Below, piece by piece: positions 40,953-53,692 of a stretch of DNA of 64,000 nt. The stretch lies in NCBI GenBank assembly GCA_025267735.1, contig CM046303.1:39631380-39695379 (forward strand). Reading direction: 5' to 3'. Position numbers and translations under genes: made by a program. The stretch is from Mactra quadrangularis (taxonomy: Eukaryota; Mollusca; Bivalvia; Venerida; Mactridae). Every line of letters begins with the position of its first letter. Position 1 is the stretch's first letter. Under the pieces are notes generated by a model. The model was not told the origin of the DNA. It did not search any database and saw nothing but the letters and a program-made list of their open reading frames with translations.

Positions 40953-42603
40953 CACAGGGATTCCTAACGATAATCATTTATATCTATAATATATACAAGG
41001 GGTCCAACATCAAAATTATGAAAATTAACCTTTGCGTCACAGAAACATGCATAATTCCGTTATTTTTTCGAATATTCTCATCAGGTCTTCAGGTTTCGAT
41101 ACAAAAGACATTTATCTATCCAAAAAGCCTAAGTTTTTTACAACAAATTTACAACTTTTTACATTATTCAAGCTAGTTTCTCGTAAAACGCACTGAAAAT
41201 GGTTAGTACGACACGGGTCCGTCCCCTAGTCTTACCCTTGTAAAAACCGTCTTTTCCGCGAAATACCGACCAAATTATGTATTGGTTCGATGAAATAGGT
41301 TATTTTATTCAACAATCCTCAACTAACCCGACTAATCTTCGTCTTTCAATGATGATAATTGTCCGTTTTCAATTTCCGAGACGAAGTCGCTACGGCACAG
41401 CCATCTTAAATCATCAACGAGTCACATGACTACTTGCCATGCTGCTGTACTAACGAGCGATCTGATTGGATGACGTCAAACAGATGGGTGGTTCTCGATT
41501 TTCTATACGTTTAATATATAGAAATGGCTTCAACATCGGGACAAAGTACATTGTAAACGAGAAAAATACCACAAACCTTCATACATATTGAGTTTATTTA
41601 TAGATTTTATGTAATACAAACTATAAATATTATTTATAACAACATTTGTTGCCCATTAACCAAAACGAGTATGAACTGGTGAGCTAAGATCATGTAATGA
41701 TTTACAATTAGAAACTATAAGGCCAAATTTTATTTTCATTGAATTATTCGATGAATACTCTATAAGCCTATAAATCACTATATCACTAATTTTTGAACAC
41801 TGTGAAACCATATATCATATCAGGCCTGAAGGAAAGGGTGGCTTATGGTTCATCCCTTTTTATCTGGATTTAACACCTTGTCAACGAAATTTACGTAAAC
41901 GGTCTGACTTCACCTATTAACTCCTCACAGTGCTTACGTCACGCTATGCTACGTAATTGATTTGATAAAGGGAGATAACCACTGCGGAATTTGTTTCTAT
42001 ATATAGAATGTACGACAACGGTTACTATTGACTGATATTCTGTTTCATATACGTTTGTACTTAACGACATACGATAAGCGGGGAACCAACCAATATTATC
42101 AGCAAGAACCAATGAACGATCGCGATACATAATGTTCACGTGATACGTAAGATGGCTGTGCCGTAGCGACTTCGTCTCGGAAATTGAAAACGGACAATTT
42201 TCATCATTGAAAGACGAAGATTAGTCGGGTTAGTTGAGGATTGTTGAATAAAATAACCTATTTCATTGAACCAATACATAATTTGGTCGGTATTTCGCGG
42301 AAAAGACGGTTTTTACAAGGGTAAGACTAGGGGACGGACCCGTGTCGTACTAACCATTTTCAGTGCGTTTTACGAGAAACTAGCTTGAACAATGTAAAAA
42401 GTTGTAAATTTGTTGTAAAAAACGTAGGCTTTTTGGATAGATAAATGTCTTTTGTATCGAAACCTGAAGACCTGATGAGAATATTCGAAAAAATAACGGA
42501 ATTATGCATGTTTCTGTGACGCAAGGGTTAATTTTCATTATTTTGATGTTGGACCCCTTGTATATATTATAGGTATAAATGATTATCGTTAGGAATCCCT
42601 GTG
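40953..42603. mobile_element. 1.65-kb MITE with 455-bp TIRs and 8-bp duplication, inserted in a SINE
   Basis: The TIRs start CACAGGGATTCCTAACGATAA and run about 455 bp (40953-41408 and 42149-42603) with high identity. Direct repeats GTACAGGT flank it at 40945-40952 and 42604-42611, and their fusion restores the SINE sequence. The 740-bp centre has no coding capacity. The same terminal word (CACAGGGATTC.TAACGATAA) occurs once in each giant arm (near 4969 and 60595), so the families are related. An 8-bp duplication is compatible with hAT or P-type elements; class undecided. Confidence 0.9.
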
Positions 42604-42882
42604 GTACAGGTCATATAACGGCGGTCAGTCAAACTACATGTAGTCATTGTTCCTAGAAAGGCTAAATCTCTGGATTTAGATATTAATCAGTTACTAGACG
42701 CATACTTCCGTCGGTGAGTGACAACTGTCCTACATGATTAGAAATCAAAAGGAGAGAGGAAGGGAGAATGGCCAAAGAGATCATTTCATGACTGAACTCC
42801 ACGAAAGTATGCCCCGCCCGGGAATCAAACCCACACCCTCATGATCAGTAGACTTGTGTGCTACCAACTGAGCTAGCCGGGA
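42604..42882 (-). mobile_element. SINE family A, body and tRNA head
   Basis: The minus strand begins with a tRNA-like head ('ggctagctcagttggtagca', B box 'gggtttgattcccggg') followed by the body common to the copies at 48000 and 50860. Together with 40928-40952 it makes one nearly complete SINE. Confidence 0.88.
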
Positions 42883-42940
42883 CACATTCAGACAATTTAA
42901 CCACACCACAGCTACAATATAAACTGACCACAGTTGATAA

Positions 42941-43055
42941 CACAGGGAATTGTCATGTTACCTCCCTTTGATTTTCAAACATACCGTTTATTATGGTACA
43001 GTATATAAACGGTATGTTTGAAAATCAAAGGGAGGTAACTTGACAATTTCCTGTG
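42941..43055. mobile_element. 115-bp hairpin MITE with CACAGG ends
   Basis: Two ~52-bp inverted arms (CACAGGGAATTGTCATGTTAC ... GTAACTTGACAATTTCCTGTG) surround a short loop near 42995. Flanks GTTGATAA (42933-42940) and GTTGATAC (43056-43063) match at 7 of 8 bases. The end sequence and duplication length agree with the 1.65-kb MITE at 40953, so it is probably a minimal relative. Confidence 0.82.
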
Positions 43056-43063
43056 GTTGATAC

Positions 43064-44086
43064 TATTTTGGAACTTACTGAACAAATTTAAACAACATTA
43101 GATACAGACTTTTCATTTTGATTAAATACTCGTATATAAAGTAAATGTAACCTTAACTTCTGTCATCCATCCTTTGAAACACAAAGTGAACAAAACACAG
43201 TTTGATGAAATAAAACAAGTGGCACATAGTGAATATTGTAGTATGTCATTTAAAGTACACTCAATTAAATTTGGCACTTGTGGCGTGGTAAGGTCATTAT
43301 GAATGAAGCAATTATATCTATTAATCTGTTTAAAGTAATCCAATAATCCAATAATTTGTCAACCTATCAAATTTAGATTGGAATAAAGGAATTATTTAAT
43401 GTATAAATAATATTTCTTATTAAAACAAGTAATACAAAATGAGGTCACTTTAGTTCTCACGACACAATATTGGCACTGAACTCAAACTGCAGATGTTCGT
43501 ACTTTCGGCTAGGTTATCAGTAATTTCAGTACTCCAATCCTATTTACTGGAAATTATTCAAGTTTAAGCGTAATGGAGTCTAAATCAAGTCCATCAGATG
43601 TGCATTTTCGTGTAGCAAGTAGATTGAGTGCAATGTTGTTATTTTCTTGTCATACAAGCAACAAAATAAAATGCTGAACACATCAAAGCAATAACAAACG
43701 CCAAAAATGTATATTGTTGATTGAAAAAAAAACATCATTATATACCATTACATTAAACATCAATCTTAAAGTTTAAAAATTTACAGAAACATTATATCCT
43801 GATTCATACATAGAATAAAGTACCAAAATAGCCTAGCTTGTATCAGTAGTCATAAACTAGGATTAGCTAACACGTGGAAAGTGACATTTATTGCCATTCG
43901 TTCCCGTATAATTTCAAAATTCTCTCCTACGGTCGTAATTAGCAATTAAGCGGCTATTTTATTCTTTGTAAACTTGTGTTTAGTGGAACATTTCTGTTTT
44001 ATGATTTTAAAATACAGTTAAACATCGATTGTATGCAAACCAAATTTATTTTGATGGTAAATGGTGGAAGCTTGTATAAGTTGTTT
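43064..44086. other. Non-coding, nothing recognised
   Basis: AT-rich; the minus-strand frame 43122-43343 has no recognisable features. Confidence 0.4.
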
Positions 44087-44561
44087 AGGTTACATACCAC
44101 TAAATAAAATCCTTCTTTGTTGTATATAAAAAGTCTCATATTCAATGACAAATTACACTATGACCAAGGAACGTAAGATACCCCAAACCATAATAGGCTA
44201 AAAGATCTATCTATTCCCCACAAAATTATCAGTATTAGAAAAAAAGTTACGTTACTTATAAGAAAATAAATTTCGATTGAAACTTCCTACCCTGAAGATG
44301 TCCTGGTTTTTAACTCTTCACTAGCCGTACAGAGTCATCTCCCCTTTTAACCAGTTTTCGCGACTAAATAAACCAGATCCATTGAATTTTTGCATACTTT
44401 CATAGGAAAAGCATTGTCAAAGACATACATACTCTTCAATATTAAAAAAAGCACCACAAATGAGGTATCCATGCACTCTCAAAAAATAAAAAAGGACCAT
44501 GTCACACTTTCTATTTCCGGTAAATGCTCACTTCCGGTTACCATTTAGTGGTATGTAACCT
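44087..44561 (+). mobile_element. 475-bp MITE family 'AGGTTACATACC', copy 3
   Basis: Same ends and orientation as copies 1 and 2, with more substitutions (for example 'aggaacgtaag' for 'aggtacgtaag', and a small indel near 44450). It is therefore somewhat more diverged than those two are from each other. Confidence 0.9.
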
Positions 44562-44770
44562 TTAATCGTTCATTATGATACAAACAAAAGTAATGAATCC
44601 TGACATGCAATCTAATCAGTTTGTTTTTTATGTTCCACAGTGATATATGTTAAGAATTATGCGTAATTTTCCGATGTTTAACTACATGTATTACCTAAAA
44701 TACAGCCAAAGAGTAATAGGTTTTCTGAATCTCTACGGAGTAGTTATTTACTATCTGTGTTTCATTTTAA

Positions 44771-45089
44771 AGGAACTCATTCACAGATTTCAACTTTTTC
44801 AAATTTATCAAAATTGTACGGAAACATTTTTGGAAGCATTAAAACTAAGCTCTGATAATGACAATTTTAGTGCAATTTGAAATACAACTACAAATGATTT
44901 ATTTCACATAGTAAAATCTACCTCGTACGGTATAGACACTATTAGTGCATTTTTGTGACTTTTATTGTATATTTCTCGCAACATATAGGCCAGTTTTAAA
45001 TAAATTAGAATTATTTTTGACACAATTACAGACACTGAATGGTATTTTGAAATTATAGAGAAAAAAACATATCTGTGAACTAGTACCTT
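44771..45089 (+). mobile_element. TTAA-flanked MITE, copy 3 (319 bp)
   Basis: Ends AGGAACTCATTCACAGAT and (complement) AGGTACTAGTTCACAGAT, with TTAA at 44767-44770 and 45090-45093. The internal sequence matches the copy at 31882. Confidence 0.8.
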
Positions 45090-45267
45090 TTAAAACCGTA
45101 TTGGAAACATATGTATCACTCTGAAAGAATTATTTTTCTAGTTGACATTTTTAATATGTATGTGTCAAGTTTAGTTTAAAATCCTCGTGTACATGTTTAT
45201 ATCTAATGCCAATAAGTATATAAATCAAGATTTAAATGTTATAGACTCAATAGTGAAATAAAAAACC

Positions 45268-45541
45268 CAGTCGGTAGCGGAGTTGGTAGCGCGCCGGGAT
45301 TTAGAATCTTTTTTCCCGAAGGGAGTTCGGATTCGAATCTCACCGGGGAGGGGTTATACCCTTTCATAAAAATTTATTATGTCAATTTTCTTCCTTTAAT
45401 AAGATATATGGAGAAGTTTCCGGCCTTGTGGAAGGGTACGGGGGTACAGGTTATAGACAAGGGTCCAGGAAAACTAGGTAAGGTGCGCTGGACGACGTAA
45501 AATGACCTAAATTATGTTGACACGGCGTTAAGCCCAATAAA
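45268..45541 (+). mobile_element. SINE family B
   Basis: The head 'gtcggtagcggagttggtag' and a B-box-like 'ggattcgaatct' precede the body 'tttccggccttgtggaaggg' and the tail 'gacacggcgttaagcccaat'. More diverged than the copy at 38309. Confidence 0.82.
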
Positions 45542-46425
45542 AAAGAAATATAAAACCCACTAAGTATCAAAGTTAAAACAATGATAGTTTTGTATATACG
45601 AGACATAGAACAAGTTTTTTTACAATATTCTATCTTAATAATGGCATAATACAATTTCTTACATTATTTTACCAGATTATTTTATTGTTTTGTATAAGTA
45701 TAAAACCCCAGTACCTAACTTGTTGGATATCTGAGAAACCATGAAATGTGTTAACTTTTTGAATCACGTGGCGAAGCACAATAGATTGATTTTTATCTTA
45801 ACATGAATCTAATTCAGTAAAAACAAGTGTTAGGAGATACTGTTACACGAACATGAAAGAAAAAACGTTTTGGCGATCGTATGTTTGGCAAACTTTCAAT
45901 GTTTCGCTACAATAATCAGAACATTGGTTCAACATTCGCTTTGAAATTTATATGAAATTAATACCAGATACATTCCGCCCTCTCTCTCTCTCGTTTTCTT
46001 CCGCTCTTATACCGTCTAAAATAATGGGTTTTGTTATATATACTAATATATAATGGCCATAGACTTTGTTGTTCGTAAAGTATTAAGGGAAATGTTGAGT
46101 GACATAAGTGACGTATGATATATAACACATTTTGATGGTTATAGTTTCTTAGAGTTGTAACATGTATGGGTCTGTTTGTTTGTTTGTTTGTTTTGTTGGG
46201 TTTCACTCCCAAAGTATTTATCTATACTCGCCCATATGCGTGATGCTTTGGGCGAGTGTTTTCTATCATTTGTCGACCGCTATGTAATGTTGGTTATGAC
46301 TGTTTAAAAATACTTTGTTTAAAAAGTCTATGTTTAAATTAATATATTAATATTTCTGATTACAAAAGTAAACTCTCATTTAAAAATCTATCTTATATAA
46401 AAATCTAATTTAAAAATCTGTATAA
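45542..46425. other. Non-coding with short simple repeats
   Basis: A (CT)n run lies at 45978-45992. At 46170-46203 (GTTT)n leads into 'ttgttgggttt', a remnant of a SINE/LINE tail. No gene. Confidence 0.45.
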
Positions 46426-46454
46426 CTAGATGGGAGCCCGTGCAAGCACGGGCT
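46426..46454 (-). mobile_element. Possible Helitron 3' terminus
   Basis: On the minus strand a 9-bp perfect stem AGCCCGTGC-tt-GCACGGGCT is followed 5 bases later by CTAG and then T. A short GC hairpin just before CTRR, with insertion before a T, is the hallmark of a Helitron 3' end. The element body would lie to the right on +, but its 5' TC end and any Rep/helicase were not seen. Confidence 0.45.
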
Positions 46455-47999
46455 TTAGGTAATGACAATAAAGGGAAATAACCGCTGCGGGGAGTTTGGT
46501 CTATTTTTAGTTTTATCTAGAACTATTATTAGACACAAAAAAAACCACTATTTTTGTTGATTTTTGGCAGTTTTTGCAAATATCAAGAGGCTCTGTCAAA
46601 AAAGAATTGTCAACTTGATATGCCGGTATATAGATGCTCCAGCGACAAACAAAAGATTTATTCAAAGCTGCGCAGTTTTTTCCACAAAACAGGAAACTCG
46701 CAAATTTAATAGTATAGATTATGTATCTTATAGTAGTTTAACTATATTAGAATAGGTTATTATCTATATCGAAAAACTATTTGGTCGGCTGTGTATGTAT
46801 CAGAGGGGGGCTGTTCGACCGGTTAAAACAAAACAAGGAATAAAATAATGAACATAAAATATATTTAATATTCTCATCCAACAGTGTACAACGACACACT
46901 TATAGGGCCACGTAAAAAATGGGATTAAAAAAATTATAACAATTAAAAATATGGATTATTTACAAATTATATACAGTTTAAAAGGGGTTGGATGGCCGAA
47001 CAGGGATTCCCTGATTTTACTTTACATTACACTATATAACTGTATGGGGATAATAGCCCTGAAAAGGACCGTACACGTATTTTTCAAAAGATCTTTGAAA
47101 GCCCTGAAAAGGGCTATACTTGTACATATTTAACCCCAGGCTTTTTTAGGATAGTACAAACTGTTTTAGTGTATACTGGTACAGTTGACTGTGTTAGTTT
47201 CAGTTATGACTACTACCTGATTTTATTTGATCCTACTAGGTCAATTTCATATAAGGGGGGGGGAAGGGGGCTCAGCAGTGCTTGAGAGGAGGGTGGATTT
47301 CTGGGACGCCTCTGATTTTAATATTTTTAATAGTAATAATAATATATACGGGTTTTTGTCTTTAGTGCCCGATGGCCCTGGGAAGACACGACCCCCACAG
47401 GTACCATCGAACAGAACACACAATTAAACAGATATGAGATAAATTGCTGAGTGGTAGACCGGTTAATTCAGACTGGTCTAACTAGCAAAAAATCTAAACC
47501 AGATAGCCCTTGGCCCCAGATATGTATTGTAACATGTGTCACTTAGATACAACACTGGAGACTAAGGCTACCCGATTAGGTTTGCTATGATGTTTCATAA
47601 GTGATATCAATTTTGTCTACCCCGTCCTGCATTGAACCAACCAGCCCTTAGATGCTAACAGGGTGCAGACAAGTGATCTACTATTGTTCAAGGTGAACAC
47701 AATAAAATTTTTAATGAATGAGGGGGGGGGGGGGCTTTTGTTAGGAGCTGGCCAAAGGGCTAACACCTCTCAGTGTGGAGTAAACATCATCACCACCGGG
47801 AGTATGTCATGACCAGCCCCCAAAATTAGGTCAATAGAGTTACATAATTTTAAAAGAAAACCCTAAATAAGGGTATCTATTTTAGTATGATGGCAGTCAT
47901 ACGTTGGAGGGACAGGGCAAGAGAGGCGGATATCGCTGCATATTGGATTGCAGACGATTCCGCCCCAAGTGACCTGCCCCTCCGCCATGGTATACACTT
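46455..47999. other. Unassigned repeat-like segment, less AT-rich
   Basis: May be the body of the Helitron-like element. Contains a 'gccctgaaaagg' direct repeat (47059 and 47101), a 13-G run at 47722-47734 and several frames that lead nowhere. A minus-strand frame starting at 47988 (MAEGQVTWGGIVCNP) looks protein-like for about 40 residues but was not recognised. Confidence 0.35.
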
Positions 48000-48297
48000 G
48001 TTTTGTGTTGGGTTTAACGCCGTAGCAACACATTTTATAGGTCATATAATGGCGGCCAATCAACCTACTCACACCTCCTGGAAAGGCTTAATCTCTGGAT
48101 TTAGCTGTTATACTAAGCACATACTTTCTTCAGTGACTGACAACTGCCCTACATAATTAAAATCATTGGTAGGAGGGAGAATGGCCGTAGAAATGATTTC
48201 ATGACCAAACTCAACGAAAGTATGCCCCGCCCGAGAATCGAACCCACGACCCCTCGATCAGTAGACTTGTGTGCTACCAACTGAGCTAGCCGGGCGG
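48000..48297 (-). mobile_element. SINE family A, full length
   Basis: The most complete copy. On the minus strand it has the tRNA-like head ('gcccggctagctcagttggt', B box 'gggttcgattctcggg'), the body ('caatgattttaattatgtag', 'gctaaatccagagattaagc') and the tail ('gctacggcgttaaacccaac'). Confidence 0.9.
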
Positions 48298-49500
48298 CTA
48301 TGTATGGGTCTCAAACAATTCCTTATACGTCATTCTATGAGGTTAGTTATATAGCTATTTTGATGGTTATAGTTTCTTCGAGTTGATTAATTTACGGCTT
48401 TAAACCAATTCTTTATACTACATCATTCAATGAGGCAAAGTCATATTGCTCTACAAATGCTATGATGATATTTTCTTGATGGTTGTTGTAATTTTTGACA
48501 CAACTTTAAAACACCAAGTTAGTGTTTGGTGATATTTGTCGTACTTATGTTAGGGCAATGAAAACCATTGACTCTAATTGTAACTGTGACATGCTAAAGT
48601 GTTTTGTATACCTCACCATGAAGTAAGCAACATATCCAATGATGAAAATCTGTAAGAAAATACAAAAAAGTCATTAATCTTGATACAAAATGATGAATTA
48701 CATTTTACCTGTCATACTAATAAACTATATATACCCCAGAACCTGTATCGTCATCATCTACACTAACTTTATTATTATCACCATCAACAACATCATTATC
48801 ATAGGTAATGAATCGATTAATCTAGTTTTATATCAGTCACATCATATTTATATATATTCTCCATTCGGTTAATAGGATTTATGTATACGACTGTATATTC
48901 GCATGCCTTCGTTATTTTAACTAATTGAATTTTCGAAAGTTTTGTAAATGATTGTCGGTATCTTGACAGGTTACCTAATTAAATCTGTAAGTTAATTATT
49001 TTGAATTACTATCATTTTGTAAATCAAAAATTTTCTTCTCTAACTTTGATCAACTTGGTGTGAACATTTTTTTTAAAGTAAATTTGATTGAGTGCAGTTT
49101 AAATATAAAAACACTTTAGCGTTTATATTATAATTTGAACCTTACTATTTGTTAACGTAAATACATGTATAAGGGTTATACATGATGTTGTGATGAAACA
49201 TTATATGGTTTCTAAAACAGTAAGATTGTCATATGACTTGCAGCTAGAAGTCAAAACATTTTCTGATCACTCGATAGGTACTTTTTATTCAGCTGAAAAC
49301 TATCACTGAATAAACAACTCTGAGTGTCTGTCATGCACTTGTTTTTGTCATCCTTTAATATACTTTGGTCGACATGATTTACTATCATTATACCTTACGT
49401 GATTTGTTAAATCATAGCCTAATGTGACGTCACCGGGTGACAATCCGTATTATTACCTAATGCTCTATATAAATGTCAATTTGCTATTTTTAACTGTTTT
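48298..49500. other. Non-coding, nothing recognised
   Basis: AT-rich; an imperfect ATC-rich run is seen at 48745-48800. No gene. Confidence 0.4.
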
Positions 49501-49967
49501 TCAACTATTCTGAGTGAAACCGGATTAAACCTGTAATGTTTTACTGCGCAACACCACTGCGCATGAAACAGTTTTGACTGTTGCCCTCGCGTGCGAACTG
49601 TTGCCCTCACGTGCGAACTGTTTCATAGAGTGAAGTGCCAAGGGAAGTAACCGCATTGAAAAAAACTCCAAGCGTCCAATGAGCGAGATCATTGCAAGCG
49701 TCTTTAGAGTTACCAAACGAAAAGTAGAAAAAAAGTAAATTCTGTAGAAAATATCTACGATATGTCGCGGTTTGAAGACATTGAAGAGAGGGATCTCGAA
49801 CTTTTGCTATAGAATCGGGACTCTCTAAGCACACGTAATGTCATCAAGTTAAGTTTGACTGTATTCTGATCCATTTTTCATGACTTGTTCTCTTCAGAAT
49901 AAAACGTTTCCGCCTCTGAAACTATCTTTATTACCATGTTATATCTGCACTTACATTAGGTAATAAA

Positions 49968-50111
49968 ACACTTATTGCATGGGTGTTTGGGGAACAGTCA
50001 AAACTATTATCCCTCGGTACCAGGGACAACATTTACAACAGTTCTTAAGTTGTCCCTGATACCTCGGGAAAATAGTTTTGACTGTTCCCCAAACACCCAT
50101 GAAATAAGTGT
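49968..50111. mobile_element. 144-bp hairpin element
   Basis: Near-perfect inverted arms of about 60 bp (ACACTTATTGCATGGGTGTTT... and its complement), including 'ggggaacagtcaaaactatt'. At 49566-49640 a nearby sequence has similar words ('gaaacagttttgactgttgccc') and its own short inverted ends. No coding capacity. Confidence 0.75.
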
Positions 50112-50399
50112 ATAATGTCACCCTCTTGACACTTCCTACCAGCATGCTTGACATCTCCTATCGGCCCGGTAAAAGCGACGGGAGACTACTCGTTGGAGTG
50201 TGCTAATATCCGAACCCGAGTTTTTAGCTATTCAATTTGAGTTACCTCCTTCGCACAGACGCTTGTTTTTTACGAAACATTAAACTTAAACAGTGTGAAA
50301 ATATCTCAAGTTCAGAAGCAAAAAATCAGATAAAATTAAAAGGTTTGTGCCCATCAAATTCTTATTCTGATTTTTATGTGTTCGGAATAATAAAATAAA

Positions 50400-50521
50400 T
50401 ATCACATCCTACAGAGGGTGATAGAACGGAATGTTCACCCTTGATTCTCGGCTAAAGCCTCGTTTGACATTACTTGTCTCGGGTGAACATTTCGTTCTAT
50501 TTCCTTCTGTAGGATGTGATA
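50400..50521. mobile_element. 122-bp hairpin element
   Basis: Inverted arms start TATCACATCCTACAGA and pair for about 45 bp with a few mismatches. The middle includes 'ttcacccttga' and its complement 'tcgggtgaa'. The sequence is unrelated to the hairpin at 49968. Confidence 0.75.
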
Positions 50522-50859
50522 ATTATATATTGTTACAATAATATACCTTAATACATGTATTACACTAGAATATAGATGAACTATAACTTTTTATAAATTC
50601 CTACTTGCTGCATACATGTATCTTTTACTGTTTTAATGACATTTTCTGACTGGTTTACTATTGCTCCAAGTGTTAATGTCTTGAAGCGGGTATGCCTAAC
50701 ATATCTGAAATTAAATACGTCTTGTCGCTTTATTTTCGTGAACTAAGTATTCCAACTTAAATTCTACATTGTACAATTTCTTAAAAACAATTTTCTTACA
50801 GTTTAAAGACTTTGATGTCTCTATAATACTGAGCATATTTACAACTTAGATTTTAAACC
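50522..50859. other. Non-coding, nothing recognised
   Basis: AT-rich spacer between a hairpin element and a SINE. Confidence 0.4.
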
Positions 50860-51146
50860 TACGTCTACTGTTCGAGGGGTTGTGGGTTCGATTCCCGGAC
50901 AAGGCATACTTTCGTTGAGCTTGGTCATGAAATTATTTCCATGGCCATTCTCTCTCCTACCAATTATTTTTAATCATGTAGGGCAGTTGTCAGTCACTGA
51001 AGAAAATATGCGCTTAGTAGTTGGCTAACAGCTAAATCCAGAAATTTAGCCTTTCCGGAAGGAATGAGTAGGTTGACTGACCGCCGTTATATGACCTATA
51101 CAATGTGTTGCTACGGCGTCAAACCCAACTAACTAACTAATTAACC
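50860..51146 (+). mobile_element. SINE family A, head-truncated, with (AACT)n tail
   Basis: Begins within the tRNA-like head ('gtctactgttcgaggggttg', B box 'gggttcgattcccgg') and runs through the body to 'gctacggcgtcaaacccaac', then '(taac)n'. The tail is the expected LINE-type short repeat. Confidence 0.88.
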
Positions 51147-51928
51147 TTTAACACGGGAACTTTATCATGAGCTATTAGAACTGGTTAACCGGGGGCTGAC
51201 CCTAGAGTGATTTATTTAAGTTATAAAGCATTGTTATACAATAACTATAGTATAAAGTATAGTATAAATATAGTATAAAGGTTTGTATGAGATCGATGTA
51301 TTTTATTCCTGAATATATTTTCTATAACATTACAGTTATATTAACACTTAGACGGAAAAGGCACACGGTAATAGCAAGGAAACGTTGGAAACGAAAAGGT
51401 TAAAGATAAGATAATTGAGTAGAGTTCAGAGAAACTACATTATTTCCCCCCATCACTTCACTAATTGCAAACACTTCAAGTAAGATTGTATAACTGATTT
51501 CATATAGATTATGTCTAAAAAATTAAGAAAAATTCAAGTACACGTAAACATTATAACTCATCAGGATCATTCGAGGGTTGTTTCTATGAAAGCGTCTTGC
51601 AAATCAGACAAATATGTCTTGTTGATACTGAATAAATTGACTAATGCATTTAACAGACTCAAACTTCTCGCACGCTTCATGTATTTCTCCAGGTGTTTCT
51701 CTGAAGGATTTTAAATCGATTTGTCGACAGAAAGTTAAGTTTGTACTGTATGAGTGTTTCTCACATACGGTACTTGTCACGTTACACCAAAACTTAAATG
51801 TGTTTTTCTCTCATTTTCCTCGAGTTCTTTGTTTCAAGAATAAATACTCAGAGTGTTGTTTTTCGAGTTTAACCTTTGTAAGTGAAATAGCTTAGTAGCC
51901 ATTACTAGCCAGTTGAACTCCGTTATAG
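51147..51928. other. Non-coding, nothing recognised
   Basis: The overlapping frames 51511-51714 and 51644-51895 show no recognisable domain. Confidence 0.35.
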
Positions 51929-51937
51929 ATGTATAAT

Positions 51938-52384
51938 TTCTAGGAGTGTAACGGTTAACCAATATACCGGTTAATATTGCAATATGAATTCTTTCGGGTT
52001 TTAACCGGTTCTTTTTTATCTGAACCGGTTTTTGTAGTTTTGTGCCGTACTGATTGTTTTTATCAGAATCTGGATCTAAATATTTGAATAAATGTGTTGA
52101 AAACTTGAAACTGGTGCTTTAGTATGATAAACATTTCGTCAAATGAGAGTATAATTGTTTTCGAAAGTCAGTTTCAAAATAAGCATTTTCTAACATATAA
52201 TCCTTTTTACACAACTTGACAAGTCATTGGAATATTTGGATAAGATATTACTTGAAAATATTTGTAACGAATGCAATGCAATGTTTTCTTAAAAACCGAT
52301 ACATATTGCAATATATTGCAATACGGGTCTTTCATATTGCAATATATTGCAATACGGTTGTAACTGTATTGTTACACCCCTAAC
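51938..52384. mobile_element. hAT-like MITE with 'GTGTAAC' ends, about 447 bp
   Basis: The ends are TAGGAGTGTAACGGTTAACC and (complement) TAGGGGTGTAACAATACAG. Close inside are 'attgcaatat' and 'ccggtt' words in inverted arrangement. Direct repeats ATGTATAAT lie at 51929-51937 and 52385-52393, offset 2-3 bases from the TAGG ends, so the duplication is probable rather than certain. An older copy is visible at 54690-55005. Confidence 0.72.
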
Positions 52385-52770
52385 ATGTATAATAAATATA
52401 CTATAGTTATAACTGAGAACACTTTCCAGTATTAGATGTTTGTTGCAGGCATTATTTAATTTATTGCTGTGATCATCATTTTGTTGTGAAATAAGAAAAT
52501 TAATGAAATACAACCAACATACATATGAGTTTTTGGCTACATAAAAGGTGTGTCTCACAACCTTAAGTGTCGCTTGACTCAATAAGGTCATGATTTATTT
52601 AACAATTAAGCTTGGTCACGATGTTTGTAATTTTAAGCTTCCATCTTCAAGTTTGCATTCAGTCCTCAAACCACGCCATCTTTAGTTTTGTTTAAATGTC
52701 TATTTCTTGGTATCCAGAATGTCATTTCGGCGACAACGATGAAAAAAGACACTATTTTAAAATCACAACC

Positions 52771-52874
52771 ACTCGTACTAAGGACGAAATACTCAGCATT
52801 TTCCGTCAAGAGAATGATTTATTAAAATGAAGCTGGTGACGGAAAATGCCGAATATTTCGTCCTTAGTACGAGT
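52771..52874. mobile_element. 104-bp hairpin element
   Basis: Two 38-bp inverted arms (ACTCGTACTAAGGACGAAAT ... ATTTCGTCCTTAGTACGAGT) surround a 28-bp loop. Confidence 0.75.
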
Positions 52875-53692
52875 AGTTCCGATATTGAAACATTGTCTTG
52901 ACAACTTAATGAATGTTGGATTGCATCCAGAATCAGGAAATATTTCTGCCAATTTTGCTGTTTCTACGAGCCAAAACCATTTTATAATTGCAGACTCGTG
53001 TTGAACAATTGCTACTATTACTAACTATTGATTAAGGCCTGTCAACAATATAACACCTGGGGTCGATACAGGGCAATATTCGTTGCATTAAGTATAATCA
53101 TTATTCTGTAAAATATTGTCATAATGATTCAAGTTATTCACTTTGACACGTACTATAAAATGACAATGGGTTTTAATCAAAATATGTCTCTATTGGTATA
53201 TGACCATTAACAGAAAACATTATTTACTAAAAAATATCTACCAGCGAACAAACTGTCCGTTAGGTTCCTATTTTAGACAATGACGTAGATAGCGTGCAGT
53301 TGTATAATATGTTTGCATTATTTACTTATTTTCACCACGAACAGACTTTTCCTTGTCGTGAGATAATGCCTTATCTAAGTACTGTCAGCAATGATTGAAG
53401 AATGCTAGTTTTATAGTCATAATTGATAGTATTAGAAGCATGGTTTAACTATAGAATTATCTGTTGAATACTGACAGTAATAGTATGATATATTATATAA
53501 AATAGTTTTGTATAACTTTCATGTTTGTCTGTATATATAATTGTCTACTATTATATAACATATATTAAATGTCAATTGTCTATAATCTAACACATATTTA
53601 TACATCAAACAAACATACATCAAACATGGATGGGCATATGAAAAAATGAATCTTTTCTTCATTTACATATAACTGTTATATTGTTTTGTAGT
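52875..53692. other. Non-coding, nothing recognised
   Basis: AT-rich; no credible frame. Confidence 0.4.

Noticed and set aside
42810..42882. tRNA gene on the minus strand
   Set aside because: It is the head of SINE family A, as shown by the shared body and tail at 48000 and 50860.
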